A stretch of DNA of 64,000 nt from Streptomyces sp. NBC_01549. Its GTDB lineage: Bacteria; Actinomycetota; Actinomycetes; Streptomycetales; Streptomycetaceae. Position numbers and translations under genes: made by a program. How positions within the stretch are numbered: position 1 is the stretch's first letter; every line of letters begins with the position of its first letter. The stretch is from contig NZ_JAPEPW010000002.1 of the NCBI RefSeq assembly GCF_026339955.1, forward strand, positions 806,001 to 870,000, written 5' to 3'. The notes below the pieces were generated by a model that searched no databases, was not told the origin of the DNA, and was given only the letters and a program-made list of their open reading frames with translations. This document shows, in pieces, positions 16,710-25,611 of this stretch.

Positions 16710-18485
16710 TCAGCGCCCGGCGGCCGGGGTGTTGGCGGCGGTGACATTGACGGCGGCCCACGCCGTGTCCACCGTCCGGTACTCGATGCTGGTCGCCCCG
16801 TACATGTCGGCGGCGGCCTTGAGGGTCGCGGTCCGCGCGTCGTGGAAGTCGGTCGTCGAGACCATGTAGCGGGTCAGCGCGCGGTAGAAGATCGCGGTCG
16901 CCTTGGCGCGTCCGACGCCGGTCACCTGCGATCCGTCGTACGTCGGCGAGTCGTACTTCACGCCGCCGATCGTCTTGCGGCCACTGCCCTCGGCAAGCAG
17001 GTAGTACGCGTGCGAGGAGACCCCGGAGCCGGCGTGCACCTCGGTGTCGTAGGCCGCGGGCGACCAGTAGTCGATGGTGCCCTCCAGCTTGTCCAGGGAG
17101 GGGTGGTCGAGGCGGCGCAGGAACTTCTGGGCGAGGCCCAGCTTCTCGCCCATGAGGTAGTTGGGCGGGTTCTTCGGGTTGTTGGCGGAGAACTCGACGT
17201 TGGACCCGAAGATGTCGGCGAGGGACTCGTTGAGGGCGCCCGGCTCGCCGTACTGGTTGCCGTCCGCGTCCACCCGGGTGGGTTCGAGCGCGGCAGTCGC
17301 GTCGACGACGCCGTGGGTCAGCTCGTGGCCGGTGACGTCGAGGACGACCAGCGGCTTCTTGAACATGTCGCCGTCACCGTCACCGTAGAGCATGCAGCCG
17401 CACGTCGAGTCCCAGAAGGCGTTGCCGACCTTGCGGCCGAAGTGCACCATCGCGCGGGCGCCGGTGCTGTTGTTCTTGATGCCCTTGCGGCCCAAGGTCT
17501 TCTTGTAGAAGTCCAGCGTCTGGGTGATGCCGTACTGGGCGTCGACCGCGGCGGTGGTCCGGTTGGCGGTGGTGCCGGTGCCCCACTTGTTGGTGGTGCT
17601 GGTGAACTTCGTGCCGCCCGAGAAGGCTTCCAGTTCCCTGCCCTTGGCGTCCCGGGTCTCGGTGTTCCACCGGGTGGGGTCCTTGAGGAGGAAGCTGGTG
17701 CGCGCGGTCCGGGTGGTGGTGAGCGTCACCTTGCCGGCGAAGAGAGAGGTGCCGCTGCCGGTGGCCTTGACCGGGTAGCGGGCGGCCGTCGTCGCACCGA
17801 ACAGGCTGGACGACTGGGTGGCCACGCCCGTCACCGGGCTCGCCGTCTCGCCCTTCTCGCGCAGCGTCTTCTCCAGGTGCGGCGAGATGAACTCGTCGCT
17901 GTCGGGGGTGTTGCTGCGGATCCGGCCGCTCCGCGCGTCCACGACGACCGTGCGGGAGCCGCCGGCCTCGGTGGTGTCGCTGTCCGTCACCTGCACCTGG
18001 TAGGCGAGAGCGGCGGCTCCGTCACGGGCGTCGACGACGAGTTCGGCGCTGCCCGCATCGCCCTGGGCGACCGTGGCGGCCTTCTGCTCAGCCTGTTCGG
18101 GCGTCAGCTTCGCCTCGGTCGTGGCCGGTTTGACGACGTGGTCGGCGGCCCGGGTCACCCCCAGGTAGGCGGACCGCTTGCCGAGGTGGACGACCAGGTC
18201 GCCGCCGAGCACCGGGAGCCCCTGGTGGCTGCGGACGAAGCGGACGTGCTGCTTGCCGTCCGGGTCCGTCATGACGTCCGTGGCCCGCAGGGTGTCACCC
18301 GGGCCGACACCGGTGGCCGAGGCGTGGGCGAACGCGGCGGCCCGGGCGGCCTCCACCGGCGAGGAGGCCGAAGTCGCGGCGCGGGCGGGCGAGTCGGGCG
18401 AGGCGAAGGCGGGGCCCATCGGAAGCGTGGCCGCCGTCGTCACCGCGACGGCGATCGCCACGCGGCGTATGTGGGGTCTGCGCAC
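16710..18485 (-). CDS. Secreted M4-family neutral metalloprotease
   Basis: The 591-residue preproprotein starts at GTG 18485 behind AAGGAA. A signal peptide (RRVAIAVAVTTAATLPMGPAFA) is followed by an FTP/PepSY-type propeptide (about residues 30-210) and the thermolysin-like catalytic domain. Zinc ligands are in GHELTHG and the downstream glutamate in GALNESLADIFG; the acid/base histidine is in AGSGVSSHAYYLLAEG. CGCMLYGDG matches the streptomycete branch. It is a typical exported general protease. Longer in-frame starts up to 18827 add no plausible sequence. Confidence 0.92.
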   Translation of the reverse strand: MRRPHIRRVAIAVAVTTAATLPMGPAFASPDSPARAATSASSPVEAARAAAFAHASATGVGPGDTLRATDVMTDPDGKQHVRFVRSHQGLPVLGGDLVVHLGKRSAYLGVTRAADHVVKPATTEAKLTPEQAEQKAATVAQGDAGSAELVVDARDGAAALAYQVQVTDSDTTEAGGSRTVVVDARSGRIRSNTPDSDEFISPHLEKTLREKGETASPVTGVATQSSSLFGATTAARYPVKATGSGTSLFAGKVTLTTTRTARTSFLLKDPTRWNTETRDAKGRELEAFSGGTKFTSTTNKWGTGTTANRTTAAVDAQYGITQTLDFYKKTLGRKGIKNNSTGARAMVHFGRKVGNAFWDSTCGCMLYGDGDGDMFKKPLVVLDVTGHELTHGVVDATAALEPTRVDADGNQYGEPGALNESLADIFGSNVEFSANNPKNPPNYLMGEKLGLAQKFLRRLDHPSLDKLEGTIDYWSPAAYDTEVHAGSGVSSHAYYLLAEGSGRKTIGGVKYDSPTYDGSQVTGVGRAKATAIFYRALTRYMVSTTDFHDARTATLKAAADMYGATSIEYRTVDTAWAAVNVTAANTPAAGR

Positions 18486-18687
18486 TGAGTTCCTTGGAAC
18501 GGGGGCGGCCGTGGTCGCCGACCGCCCTGAGGCACAGCGCTGTTGGACGCCGTGGGGGCCCTCGGGCCCTCCCGACAGATGCGACGAGAGGCGCGGTGGT
18601 TGCCTGACGAGGTCCACCGACCCGCACATGTGACCGAGGTCGCAGCGCCTCCGGCCCGGAGCGGGCGGAGCCGGAGGCGAGCGGCTG

Positions 18688-19743
18688 TCAGATCGTGCGG
18701 TGCGCGAGGGAGGAGAGGAGAGTGCGCAGGTCCGCGGCGGGACGTGGAGCCAGGGAAGCGCCCGCCAGCAGGGTGTCCGCCGCGGTGAGATGCCGACCCG
18801 CCGCACGCAGGGCCGTCGAGCGGCCACCGGCCCGCTCGACGAGGGTCGCCGCCCGGCCTACGGCGCTGCCTTCCAGGACCGCGGTGGAGGTGAGGAGTTC
18901 GGCGAGTGCGGAGCGGCCCGGCGCGGCGAGGGCGGCGAGCACCGGGAGGGTCTTCTTCCCCTGCCGCAGATCACCCTGCACCGGTTTCCCGGTGGCAGCC
19001 GGATCGCCCCAGATGCCCAGCAGGTCGTCGGCGATCTGGAAGGCCACCCCGAGATGCCGTCCGGCGCGGTCCAGGGCGGCGGTCGTCTCCCTCGGCGCGT
19101 CCGCCAGTTCGGCCCCGAGGGCCAGCGCGCAGCCGAGCAGGGCACCGGTCTTGTGCTCCGCCATCGCCTCGTACTCCCCCGCACTCACCGCGTCCGGGCC
19201 GGTCCACGGGCGGTGGGCGAACAGCAGGTCGTCGGCCTGACCACGGACCAGGTCGCGCGAGGCTCTCGTCAACCGCCCGACAGCCGCCGCGGCGTGGGGA
19301 CTCGCGGGCTCCACCGTGAGGGTCTCGACCGCCAGGGCGAAGAGCGCGTCACCGGCGAGAACGGCCGGGCCGGTGCCGTACGCCTTCCACACGGCGGGGC
19401 GGCCGCGGCGCAGTGCGTCGCCGTCCATGATGTCGTCGTGCAGGAGGGAGAAGGTGTGGAGCAGCTCCACCGCCACCGCGCCCGGCACGCCCGCCTCGGC
19501 GGAGCCTCCGGCCGCCTCGGCCCCCAGTAGGGCGAGTGCCTGTCGTACGCCCTTGCCCTGGCGGTGGGTCGCGGGGGCGCCGCCGACCTCGCAGCGGCCC
19601 AGCGCGTAACCGGCCATCTCCGCCACCCAGGGGTGCAGCCCGTCGATCGCCCCCGCGAGGGCCGGGGCGACCAGTTCGCGGCAGCGCGCCAGGATCTCCG
19701 GGGCGGCGGGCGGTGCCTGCAGGACCGTACGGGGAAAGGTCAT
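18688..19743 (-). CDS. Polyprenyl diphosphate synthase
   Basis: The 351-residue all-helical enzyme condenses allylic diphosphates with isopentenyl diphosphate. The first aspartate-rich motif is in HTFSLLHDDIMDGDALRRGR and the second in FQIADDLLGIWGDPAATGKP. The residues before the first motif (ELLHTF) suggest a geranylgeranyl-like or shorter chain length, which is uncertain. Its ATG overlaps the stop of the TPR gene (ATGA), so it is translationally coupled to it. No terpene cyclase, phytoene synthase or other prenyl-using enzyme lies nearby. Confidence 0.88.
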   Translation of the reverse strand: MTFPRTVLQAPPAAPEILARCRELVAPALAGAIDGLHPWVAEMAGYALGRCEVGGAPATHRQGKGVRQALALLGAEAAGGSAEAGVPGAVAVELLHTFSLLHDDIMDGDALRRGRPAVWKAYGTGPAVLAGDALFALAVETLTVEPASPHAAAAVGRLTRASRDLVRGQADDLLFAHRPWTGPDAVSAGEYEAMAEHKTGALLGCALALGAELADAPRETTAALDRAGRHLGVAFQIADDLLGIWGDPAATGKPVQGDLRQGKKTLPVLAALAAPGRSALAELLTSTAVLEGSAVGRAATLVERAGGRSTALRAAGRHLTAADTLLAGASLAPRPAADLRTLLSSLAHRTI

Positions 19744-20798
19744 CGGGAGGCCTCCGCGTCCGTGTCGTTCGCCGGGGTGAGGCCGAGTTCGGTCCGGGCC
19801 CGTTCGACCATCTCCCGGGCGTGCCGCAGTCCGATTCCCTCCAAAGCCCGTGCCAGTTCGGCGAGTTCGGCGGCGGTCTCGGCGCCGTCGCGGCCGAGCC
19901 GAGCCAGGGACTTGACCAGCCCGAGCCGGGACAGTGCCCGGCCGCGCGGCTCGCTCATCGCCTCGAACTCGGCCAGTGCCTGCGCGTAGACGTCCCGGGC
20001 CCCCGCGTAACGCCCGGCTCGGTAGAGGACGTTGCCGCGCATCTTGTGGTTGTAGGCGAGCGCCCCGGACAGGTTCATCGCACGACAGGACACCTCCGCC
20101 TCGCTCAGCAGTGCCAGCGCGCGGTCCGGGTCCCCGTCGCGTACGGAGACGATGTCCGCAAGGCCGCGCAGGGCCCAGGCGTGGCCGCGCCGGTCCTCGG
20201 CGCGCGCGGCGATCTCGGCCGCTTCCTCGAACATGGCGTACGCGGTGTCGTAGGCGCCGGTGTTGCGGTGTATCTGTGCGATGCCCTCCAGGGCCCACAC
20301 GGTGTGGCGGGCCTCGCCCCGCTTGCGGGCCTCGGCCAGCAGTTGTTCGTGCAGGGCGGTCACGGCGGCGTAGTCGCCCTGGATGCGGCCGGTCTCCGCC
20401 AGGCCCGCCAGGGAGTAGCCGCGTACGACGACGTCCCCGGCCTGCTTGCCGAGTTCGGCGGCCAGTCGCAGCAGCCGCCAGGCCAGCGGGAACGCCCCGC
20501 GCTGGCGGGCCAGGGTGCCGCCGCTCCACAGCGCCCACGCCATGGCGCCGGTGTCCCCGGCCTCGCGGGCGGTGCGGTAGCTCGCCTTCCACGCCCGGTC
20601 GGCGTCGGCCACCTGCCCGAGCCTGCGGTGCGCCTCGGCGACCGCCAGTCCCGAGCGGGCCGCCTCGGCGCGGGCGCCCACGCGTTCGGCCGCGCGCAGC
20701 TGCTCGGTACCCGCCGCCAGGACATCGGTCAGCGAGGAGTTCACGGACAGGGTGGTCAAAGCGCCCTGGTACTCCGGGGCGAAGGCCTTGCCGTACAT
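19740..20798 (-). CDS. Tetratricopeptide-repeat protein
   Basis: The 352-residue cytosolic protein consists of about eight TPR-like helical pairs (for example MAWALWSGGTLARQRGAFPL, HTVWALEGIAQIHRNTGAYD and YNHKMRGNVLYRAGRYAGAR). There is no DNA-binding domain. It is the first gene of a two-gene operon with polyprenyl synthase and overlaps it by four bases, so a scaffold or partner role for the synthase is plausible but unproven. The function is not recognised. Confidence 0.75.
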   Translation of the reverse strand: MYGKAFAPEYQGALTTLSVNSSLTDVLAAGTEQLRAAERVGARAEAARSGLAVAEAHRRLGQVADADRAWKASYRTAREAGDTGAMAWALWSGGTLARQRGAFPLAWRLLRLAAELGKQAGDVVVRGYSLAGLAETGRIQGDYAAVTALHEQLLAEARKRGEARHTVWALEGIAQIHRNTGAYDTAYAMFEEAAEIAARAEDRRGHAWALRGLADIVSVRDGDPDRALALLSEAEVSCRAMNLSGALAYNHKMRGNVLYRAGRYAGARDVYAQALAEFEAMSEPRGRALSRLGLVKSLARLGRDGAETAAELAELARALEGIGLRHAREMVERARTELGLTPANDTDAEASR

Positions 20799-20860
20799 GG
20801 ATCCCTTTCGATCGGCTGGCTGTCACGGATCGGCGATGTCCGGCGACTCGGCTGTACGCC

Positions 20861-20896
20861 TCACGTATACACAACATCTATACACGGAGCGTATAG
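20861..20896. promoter_or_regulatory. Repeats upstream of TPR-synthase operon
   Basis: CTATAC (20878-20883) and GTATAG (20891-20896) form an inverted repeat, with a further CGTATACAC just before (20864-20872). The A/T-rich text is unusual for this genome and fits a promoter with an operator for the minus-strand operon. No regulator gene lies next to it. Confidence 0.45.
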
Positions 20897-21044
20897 TGCG
20901 CTGGATTTCCACTCGGGAATCCATGCCCACTGCGGTCGTCACGCCGCCCACCCGTTGCTGATCAAGACGGCGACGGCACGCACCAGGTTGCCTGCCGCGA
21001 AAAAGAAGCGCGAACCGCCTTCGTCACAGGCATAGTTGGGCCCC

Positions 21045-21983
21045 GTGTCAGACAGAGAACCAGAAGCGCGAACGATCCCCGAAGGCCCGATGCGTCCCGG
21101 CGAGTTCCCTATCGACGACTCGCTCGTGCGACGACTGCTGGCCGCGCAGTTCCCCCGATGGGCCGAACTGCCCCTGAAGCGCTTCCCGTCGGCGGGTACC
21201 GTCAATGCCCTCTACCGGCTCGGCGACGACCTGGCCGTACGCCTCCCCCGGATCGAAGGGGGCGCCGAGGACGTGGGCAAGGAGGCGCACTGGGTGCCGC
21301 GGCTCGCTCCGCTGCTCCCGGCCGCCGTTCCCGAGATCCTCGCCACCGGCACACCCGGCGAGGGCTACCCATGGCCCTGGATGGTGCAGCGCTGGCTCGA
21401 CGGTGAACCCCCGTGCGCCGGCCGTCTCACCGACCCGCTCTCCCTGGCCGCCGACCTCGGCGCCTTCGTCGCCGCACTGCGCCGGGTCCGGCTGCCCGAC
21501 GGGCCGACCGCCTACCGGGGCGTGCCCCTGTCGACCGTCGACGCCATGACACGAGCCGCGCTCGACGAGTTGCGCGGCACGATCGACACGGCGGCCGCCA
21601 CGGCCGCCTGGGAGACGGCGCTCGCCGCGCCCGCGTGGACCGGACCGCCTATGTGGGTCCACTCCGACCTGATGCCCGGCAATCTGCTCACCCGCGGGGG
21701 CCGACTCGACGCCGTGCTGGACTTCGGCACCGTCGGCATCGGCGACCCGGCCTGCGACCTCATCCCGGCCTGGAACCTCCTCCCCGCCGAGGCCCGGGAC
21801 ACCTTCCGGCAGGCGGCGGGCGCCGACGACGCCGGCTGGGCGCGGGGGCGCGGCTGGGCTCTGTCCATGGCGCTCATCCAGCTCCCGTTCTACCGCGTCA
21901 CCAATCCGGTGATCGCCGCCAACGCCGAGCACGTCATCCACGCGGTCCTCACGGAAGCCGACACGGCCGCCGCCGGAATCTGA
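21045..21983 (+). CDS. Aminoglycoside phosphotransferase-fold kinase
   Basis: The 312-residue protein has the APH/choline kinase fold: an N-terminal lobe with LPRIEGGAEDVGKEAHWVP, the catalytic loop WVHSDLMPGNLL (HSD in place of HGD) and the metal-binding LDFGTVGIGDPACDL. Such proteins phosphorylate small hydroxylated compounds, and only some give antibiotic resistance; the substrate cannot be told. I start it at GTG 21045, with TTG 21036 as an alternative. AlkB follows 44 bases downstream on the same strand. Confidence 0.85.
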   Translation: MSDREPEARTIPEGPMRPGEFPIDDSLVRRLLAAQFPRWAELPLKRFPSAGTVNALYRLGDDLAVRLPRIEGGAEDVGKEAHWVPRLAPLLPAAVPEILATGTPGEGYPWPWMVQRWLDGEPPCAGRLTDPLSLAADLGAFVAALRRVRLPDGPTAYRGVPLSTVDAMTRAALDELRGTIDTAAATAAWETALAAPAWTGPPMWVHSDLMPGNLLTRGGRLDAVLDFGTVGIGDPACDLIPAWNLLPAEARDTFRQAAGADDAGWARGRGWALSMALIQLPFYRVTNPVIAANAEHVIHAVLTEADTAAAGI

Positions 21984-22000
21984 GGCCGCAATGGAACGTA

Positions 22001-22010
22001 TATTCGAATA
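22001..22010. promoter_or_regulatory. Palindrome upstream of alkB
   Basis: TATTCGAATA is a perfect 10-bp palindrome 17 bases before the alkB start. A degenerate GAAC-N4-ATTC overlaps it, one base off the actinobacterial SOS box GAAC-N4-GTTC. A damage-responsive operator is possible but weakly supported. Confidence 0.3.
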
Positions 22011-22027
22011 CGGAGTACGCTGGACGC

Positions 22028-22654
22028 ATGTCCACGCACCTCCAGGGCTCGCTGTTCGACCAGACCGACGAGCTCCACCTCAGTCAGTTGAACGCGATGC
22101 GCAGGACCGTCCTGGGCGACGGGGCCTGGATCGACCTGTTGCCTGGGTGGCTCAGCGGCGCCGACGCACTGTTCGCACGGCTCGTCGACGAGGTGCCGTG
22201 GCGGGCGGAGCGGCGGCAGATGTACGAGCACATGGTGGACGTACCGAGGCTGCTCGCCTACTACCGGGCGGGCGACACACTGCCGCACCCGATCCTCGAC
22301 GAGGCACGGGGGGCGCTGTCCACGTACTACGCCCGTGAGCTGGGCGAGCCGTTCACCACCGCGGGCCTGTGCTACTACCGGGACGGCCGTGACAGCGTGG
22401 CCTGGCACGGGGATCGGATCGGCCGGGGCGCACGGGAGGACACCATGGTCGCGATCCTCTCCGTGGGCGCCCCGCGCGACCTGCTGCTGCGCCCGCGACG
22501 CGGTGGCCAGACCGTACGGCGCCCACTCGGACACGGCGACCTGATCGTGATGGGCGGCTCCTGCCAGCGCACCTGGGAGCACGCCATTCCCAAGACGGCA
22601 CGGGCGGCGGGACCGCGGATCAGCGTCCAGTTCCGCCCGGACGGCGTGAACTGA
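22028..22654 (+). CDS. alkB: AlkB-family DNA/RNA repair dioxygenase
   Basis: The 208-residue 2-oxoglutarate/iron(II) dioxygenase removes alkyl groups from bases by oxidative demethylation. The iron ligands are in AWHGDRIG (H and D) and in TWEHAIPKT (H), and the 2-oxoglutarate arginines are in GPRISVQFRP. LLLRPRRGGQTVRRPLGHGDLIVMGG forms the usual core strand region. The start is ATG 22028. It follows the APH-type kinase gene closely but has its own short A/T-rich leader with a palindrome. Confidence 0.88.
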   Translation: MSTHLQGSLFDQTDELHLSQLNAMRRTVLGDGAWIDLLPGWLSGADALFARLVDEVPWRAERRQMYEHMVDVPRLLAYYRAGDTLPHPILDEARGALSTYYARELGEPFTTAGLCYYRDGRDSVAWHGDRIGRGAREDTMVAILSVGAPRDLLLRPRRGGQTVRRPLGHGDLIVMGGSCQRTWEHAIPKTARAAGPRISVQFRPDGVN

Positions 22655-22708
22655 GACGGGCGCCACCGAGACGGGGGCGGGCGTTCCTGTCCGGCTGCGC
22701 CCCTCGCC

Positions 22709-23299
22709 TCACGGCGTCAGCAGTGCCTGGACGGTGGGGCCGTACCGGCCGACGATGTCCTCGATCGCGGTCGCACGCAGCCGGGTGCCGCGCGCGATGC
22801 CGTACATGGCGCCGAGACCGAGCAGGGTGGCGACGGCGAGTTCGGCGCGCAGGTCCGCGTCGGGGCCGGTCAGACGGAGGGCGAGGCGGTCGCTGACCTG
22901 GGTGCGGAAGTTGGCGCGCATGACGTCGCCCTGATCGCCCTGGCGCGGGGCGAAGATGATCCGCAGGATGGGGTCGGCTCCGCGCTCGGTCTGGCCCACC
23001 AGCACCTGGCGGACCATGTGGGGGCCGAGGTCGTCCAGGGGTGCGTCGAGGAGGGCGGCTGCATCCGTCTCGAAGGACATCACACGGCCGAAGAGCGCGT
23101 CCTTGTTCCCGAAGTACTTGAGGATCAGCGGTGCGCTCACCCCCGCCCGGTCGGCGATCGCCTTGAGCGTGATGTCCGCGTGGGCGTGCCGGGCCATGAG
23201 ATGCCGGGCCGCGCGGAGGATGGCCGCCTTCGTGGCCTCGGCGTCGCGACGCGGTGGGGCGATCGGGGTCGCGCTGAGGCCGGGGGGCGGAGTGGACAC
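22709..23299 (-). CDS. TetR-family repressor of the adjacent MFS pump
   Basis: The 196-residue regulator starts at GTG 23299 and has the helix-turn-helix TKAAILRAARHLMARHAHAD followed by GVSAPLILKYFGNKDALFGR. The C-terminal part (LRAELAVATLLGLGAMYGIAR) is of the AcrR-C type. It begins five bases after the pump gene, so both form one minus-strand operon; the tandem palindromes in front of the pump gene are the likely operator, giving autoregulation. Confidence 0.88.
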   Translation of the reverse strand: MSTPPPGLSATPIAPPRRDAEATKAAILRAARHLMARHAHADITLKAIADRAGVSAPLILKYFGNKDALFGRVMSFETDAAALLDAPLDDLGPHMVRQVLVGQTERGADPILRIIFAPRQGDQGDVMRANFRTQVSDRLALRLTGPDADLRAELAVATLLGLGAMYGIARGTRLRATAIEDIVGRYGPTVQALLTP

Positions 23300-23304
23300 G
23301 GTGC

Positions 23305-24750
23305 TCAGGCTCCTTCGAACGCCTCGTCCCGGGGTTCCTCCGAACTGCTGGAGGCCCGTCGGGTGTCTCGTACAGTGGGGTCGGCGGGTATGACGAGGGC
23401 GGCGGCACAGGCCACCACTGCGACCGTACCCGCCAGGGCGAAGGCCAGCAGATAGCCGTGCAGCGTGGGTATCGGGAGACCGCCGAGCAGGCTGGTGTGG
23501 TGGATCAGGATGGCGGCGACGGCGGCACTGCTCACGGCCTGTCCGACGGTACGCATCAGCACGTTGACACCGTTCGCGGACGCGGTCTGCCCGGCGGGCA
23601 CGGCGCGCAGGATGAGGGTGGGCAGTGCCGAGTAGGCGAACGTCGTGCCTGTCGCGCAGACCGTGGAGCCCAGCATGATCACCACCAGACTGTGGCTGTC
23701 GATGATGCGTATGCCGTAGCCGACGGCGATGACCAGGGTGCCGATGGCCAGTGTCACGCGGGCGCCGCGGGCCGCCGAGAGACGCGCCGATACCGACGAG
23801 AGCAACAGCATGGTCACCCCGCCGGGCAACAGGACCAGGCCCGTCGCCACGATGGACAGCCCCAGGCCGTACCCGGTCGCCTTGGGCGCCTGCACCAGCT
23901 GCGCCGTCACCAGGGAGTTGGCGTAGAAGGCGAAGCCCGTCAGGAGCGCGGCCACATGGGGCAGAGCGACCCGTGGGCTGGTGGCCAGCTTCAGGTCGAC
24001 CAGGGGCCGTTCGGCGCGCAGTTGCTGCGCCCACCACAGGCCGAGGACGCAGACACTCCCGACGAAAAGGCCGAGGATCCGGGGGCTGGTCCAGCCCCAC
24101 TGACCCCCCTGTGACACCCCCAGCAGCAGACAGGAGAGCCCCAGGGCCAGGCCCAGCGCGCCGGTCATGTCGAAACGGCCCGGCTCACGGACGGGCGACT
24201 CACGCACCGCCCACCAGGCCAGCATCGTGCCGAGGGCGCCGATCACGGTCGTTCCCCAGAACATGACGTGCCAGCTGGCGTACTCGACCACTATCGCGGC
24301 GATGGGGAGGCCGAGGGCGGCGCCGATGCCGACGGTGGAACTCATCAGCGCCACCGCGGAACCCGTGCGCTCGGGCGGCAGTTCGTCCCGCAGGAGGCTG
24401 ATCGACAACGGTACGACGGCGGCCGCGGCCCCCTGTAGGGCGCGGGCCGCGATGAGGATGCGGATGTCGGACGTGAGGGCGCACATGAGCGAGCCGACCG
24501 TCATCATCCCGAGGGCGATCAGCAGCACCTTCTTCTTGCCGTACATGTCGCCGGCGCGGCCCAGCACGGGGTTGAGCACCGCTCCGGTCAGCAGCGTCGC
24601 CGTCACCATCCAGGACACGGCGCCCGCCGACGCGCCCGTCAGCCGCGGCAGTTCGGGCAGCAGCGGCACCACCACCACCTGCATGACGGCCATGAGGCTC
24701 CCGCCGAGCGCGAGAACCGGGACCGTCAGTCGGTCACGCAGTGCCACCAT
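23305..24750 (-). CDS. MFS multidrug efflux transporter (DHA2-like)
   Basis: The 481-residue protein has about 13-14 membrane spans and the MFS signature GRAGDMYGKKKVLLI between helices 2 and 3. Motif C-like glycine-rich text (GIGAALGLPIAAIVVEY) in helix 5 is typical for drug/proton antiporters. ATG 24750 is chosen; an upstream ATG at 24792 would lie inside the operator. The co-transcribed TetR gene suggests a substrate-inducible exporter. The substrate is unknown. Confidence 0.88.
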   Translation of the reverse strand: MVALRDRLTVPVLALGGSLMAVMQVVVVPLLPELPRLTGASAGAVSWMVTATLLTGAVLNPVLGRAGDMYGKKKVLLIALGMMTVGSLMCALTSDIRILIAARALQGAAAAVVPLSISLLRDELPPERTGSAVALMSSTVGIGAALGLPIAAIVVEYASWHVMFWGTTVIGALGTMLAWWAVRESPVREPGRFDMTGALGLALGLSCLLLGVSQGGQWGWTSPRILGLFVGSVCVLGLWWAQQLRAERPLVDLKLATSPRVALPHVAALLTGFAFYANSLVTAQLVQAPKATGYGLGLSIVATGLVLLPGGVTMLLLSSVSARLSAARGARVTLAIGTLVIAVGYGIRIIDSHSLVVIMLGSTVCATGTTFAYSALPTLILRAVPAGQTASANGVNVLMRTVGQAVSSAAVAAILIHHTSLLGGLPIPTLHGYLLAFALAGTVAVVACAAALVIPADPTVRDTRRASSSSEEPRDEAFEGA

Positions 24751-24781
24751 GAACTCTCCAGAAGCCGGCGCGGAGAAGGGG

Positions 24782-24821
24782 GTGAATAGCAATTCACCAT
24801 AGCTGGTGAATTGCTATTCAC
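24782..24821. promoter_or_regulatory. Two tandem TetR operators before MFS pump gene
   Basis: GTGAATAGCAATTCAC (24782-24797) and GTGAATTGCTATTCAC (24806-24821) are two GTGAAT-N4-ATTCAC palindromes. They are also inverted copies of each other, so the whole block forms an 18-4-18 inverted repeat. It lies 31 bases upstream of the pump start and is clearly A/T-rich against its surroundings. Confidence 0.8.
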
Positions 24822-24886
24822 TCAATCGGCACCCTGCCTCCGGGGGCCGCTACCGGCGCAGCACCTCCAATTGCCCGGCCGCACGG

Positions 24887-24920
24887 TCGCGCCCGAGACC
24901 GGTCCAGGTCTCGGGCGCGA
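24887..24920. terminator. Strong hairpin in gene-free region before tyrosinase operon
   Basis: TCGCGCCCGAGACC at 24887-24900 pairs perfectly with GGTCTCGGGCGCGA at 24907-24920 around GGTCCA. It is the main structure between the pump operator and melC1. A 70-residue minus-strand frame (24850-25062) overlaps it but is not credible as a gene. The rest of 24822-25180 shows nothing else apart from a short A/T-rich patch near 25085-25100. Confidence 0.5.
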
Positions 24921-25199
24921 CCCCCGCGGTTCGCGTCACCTTGCGGGCGTGAGCCGCGCCACCCTCCACCGGCCACCCCGGGAAGATCATCGGCAGAACA
25001 TCCGCCCGCCGGAGGAATTCCGCCTTCCGGTCGAGCGCGGACAGTCCACGCAACAAGATCATCTTCGTTCAACCTTGCACGACATTTACTTAATTGTCCT
25101 GATCGCGGCCAACCGACATCCGGCGATTTCTCCCGCTCTCCGGCGACCCGATAGGCATACCGGGTCATCGACACGGGCTTGATCGCAGGAGGTCTTCAC

Positions 25200-25577
25200 A
25201 TGCCGGAACTCACCCGTCGCCGTGCCCTCGGGGCCGCGGCCGCCCTCGCCGCCGCGGCCGGCACCCAGACCGTCGCCGTGGCCAGGGCCGCGGACACCGG
25301 ACACCACGGCGGACCGGAGGCCTTCGACGAGGTCTACCGGGGCCGTCGCATCACGGGCCGTGCCGCCACCGACGGCGGTCACCACCACGAACACGGCGCC
25401 GGGTACGCCGTGTTCATCGACGGAATGGAGCTGCACGTGATGCGAAACGCCGACGGCAGCTGGATCAGCGTCGTCGGCCACTACGACCCGGTACCCACCC
25501 CGCGCGCCGCCGCCCGCGCCGCGGTGGTGGAACTGCAGGGGGCGCCCCTCGTCCCCCTCGGCATGCCCCAGCAGTGA
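25200..25577 (+). CDS. melC1: Tyrosinase cofactor/copper chaperone MelC1
   Basis: The 125-residue helper carries a twin-arginine signal (TRRRALGAAAALAAAAG) that exports the folded complex with tyrosinase. The histidine-rich GGHHHEHGAGYAVFIDGMEL and NADGSWISVVGHYDPVPTP are MelC1 hallmarks; it loads copper into MelC2 and masks its active site. ATG 25200 follows AGGAGG. It lies 34 bases before melC2 in the standard melC operon order. Confidence 0.95.
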   Translation: MPELTRRRALGAAAALAAAAGTQTVAVARAADTGHHGGPEAFDEVYRGRRITGRAATDGGHHHEHGAGYAVFIDGMELHVMRNADGSWISVVGHYDPVPTPRAAARAAVVELQGAPLVPLGMPQQ

Positions 25578-25611
25578 CCCAGCCCCCTCAGCACACCGTG
25601 GAGTCCCGCAC

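Noticed and set aside
18688..20877. Apparent 729-residue fusion protein ending in polyprenyl synthase
   Set aside because: The upstream half is the TPR gene read out of frame; the synthase begins at the ATG overlapping the TPR stop.
21994..22005. SOS (LexA) box before alkB
   Set aside because: GAAC-N4-ATTC has a mismatch in the essential second half, so it was kept only as a weak note under the palindrome.
24850..25062. Small minus-strand gene of 70 codons
   Set aside because: It has no good ribosome-binding site, overlaps a perfect hairpin and shows no family features.
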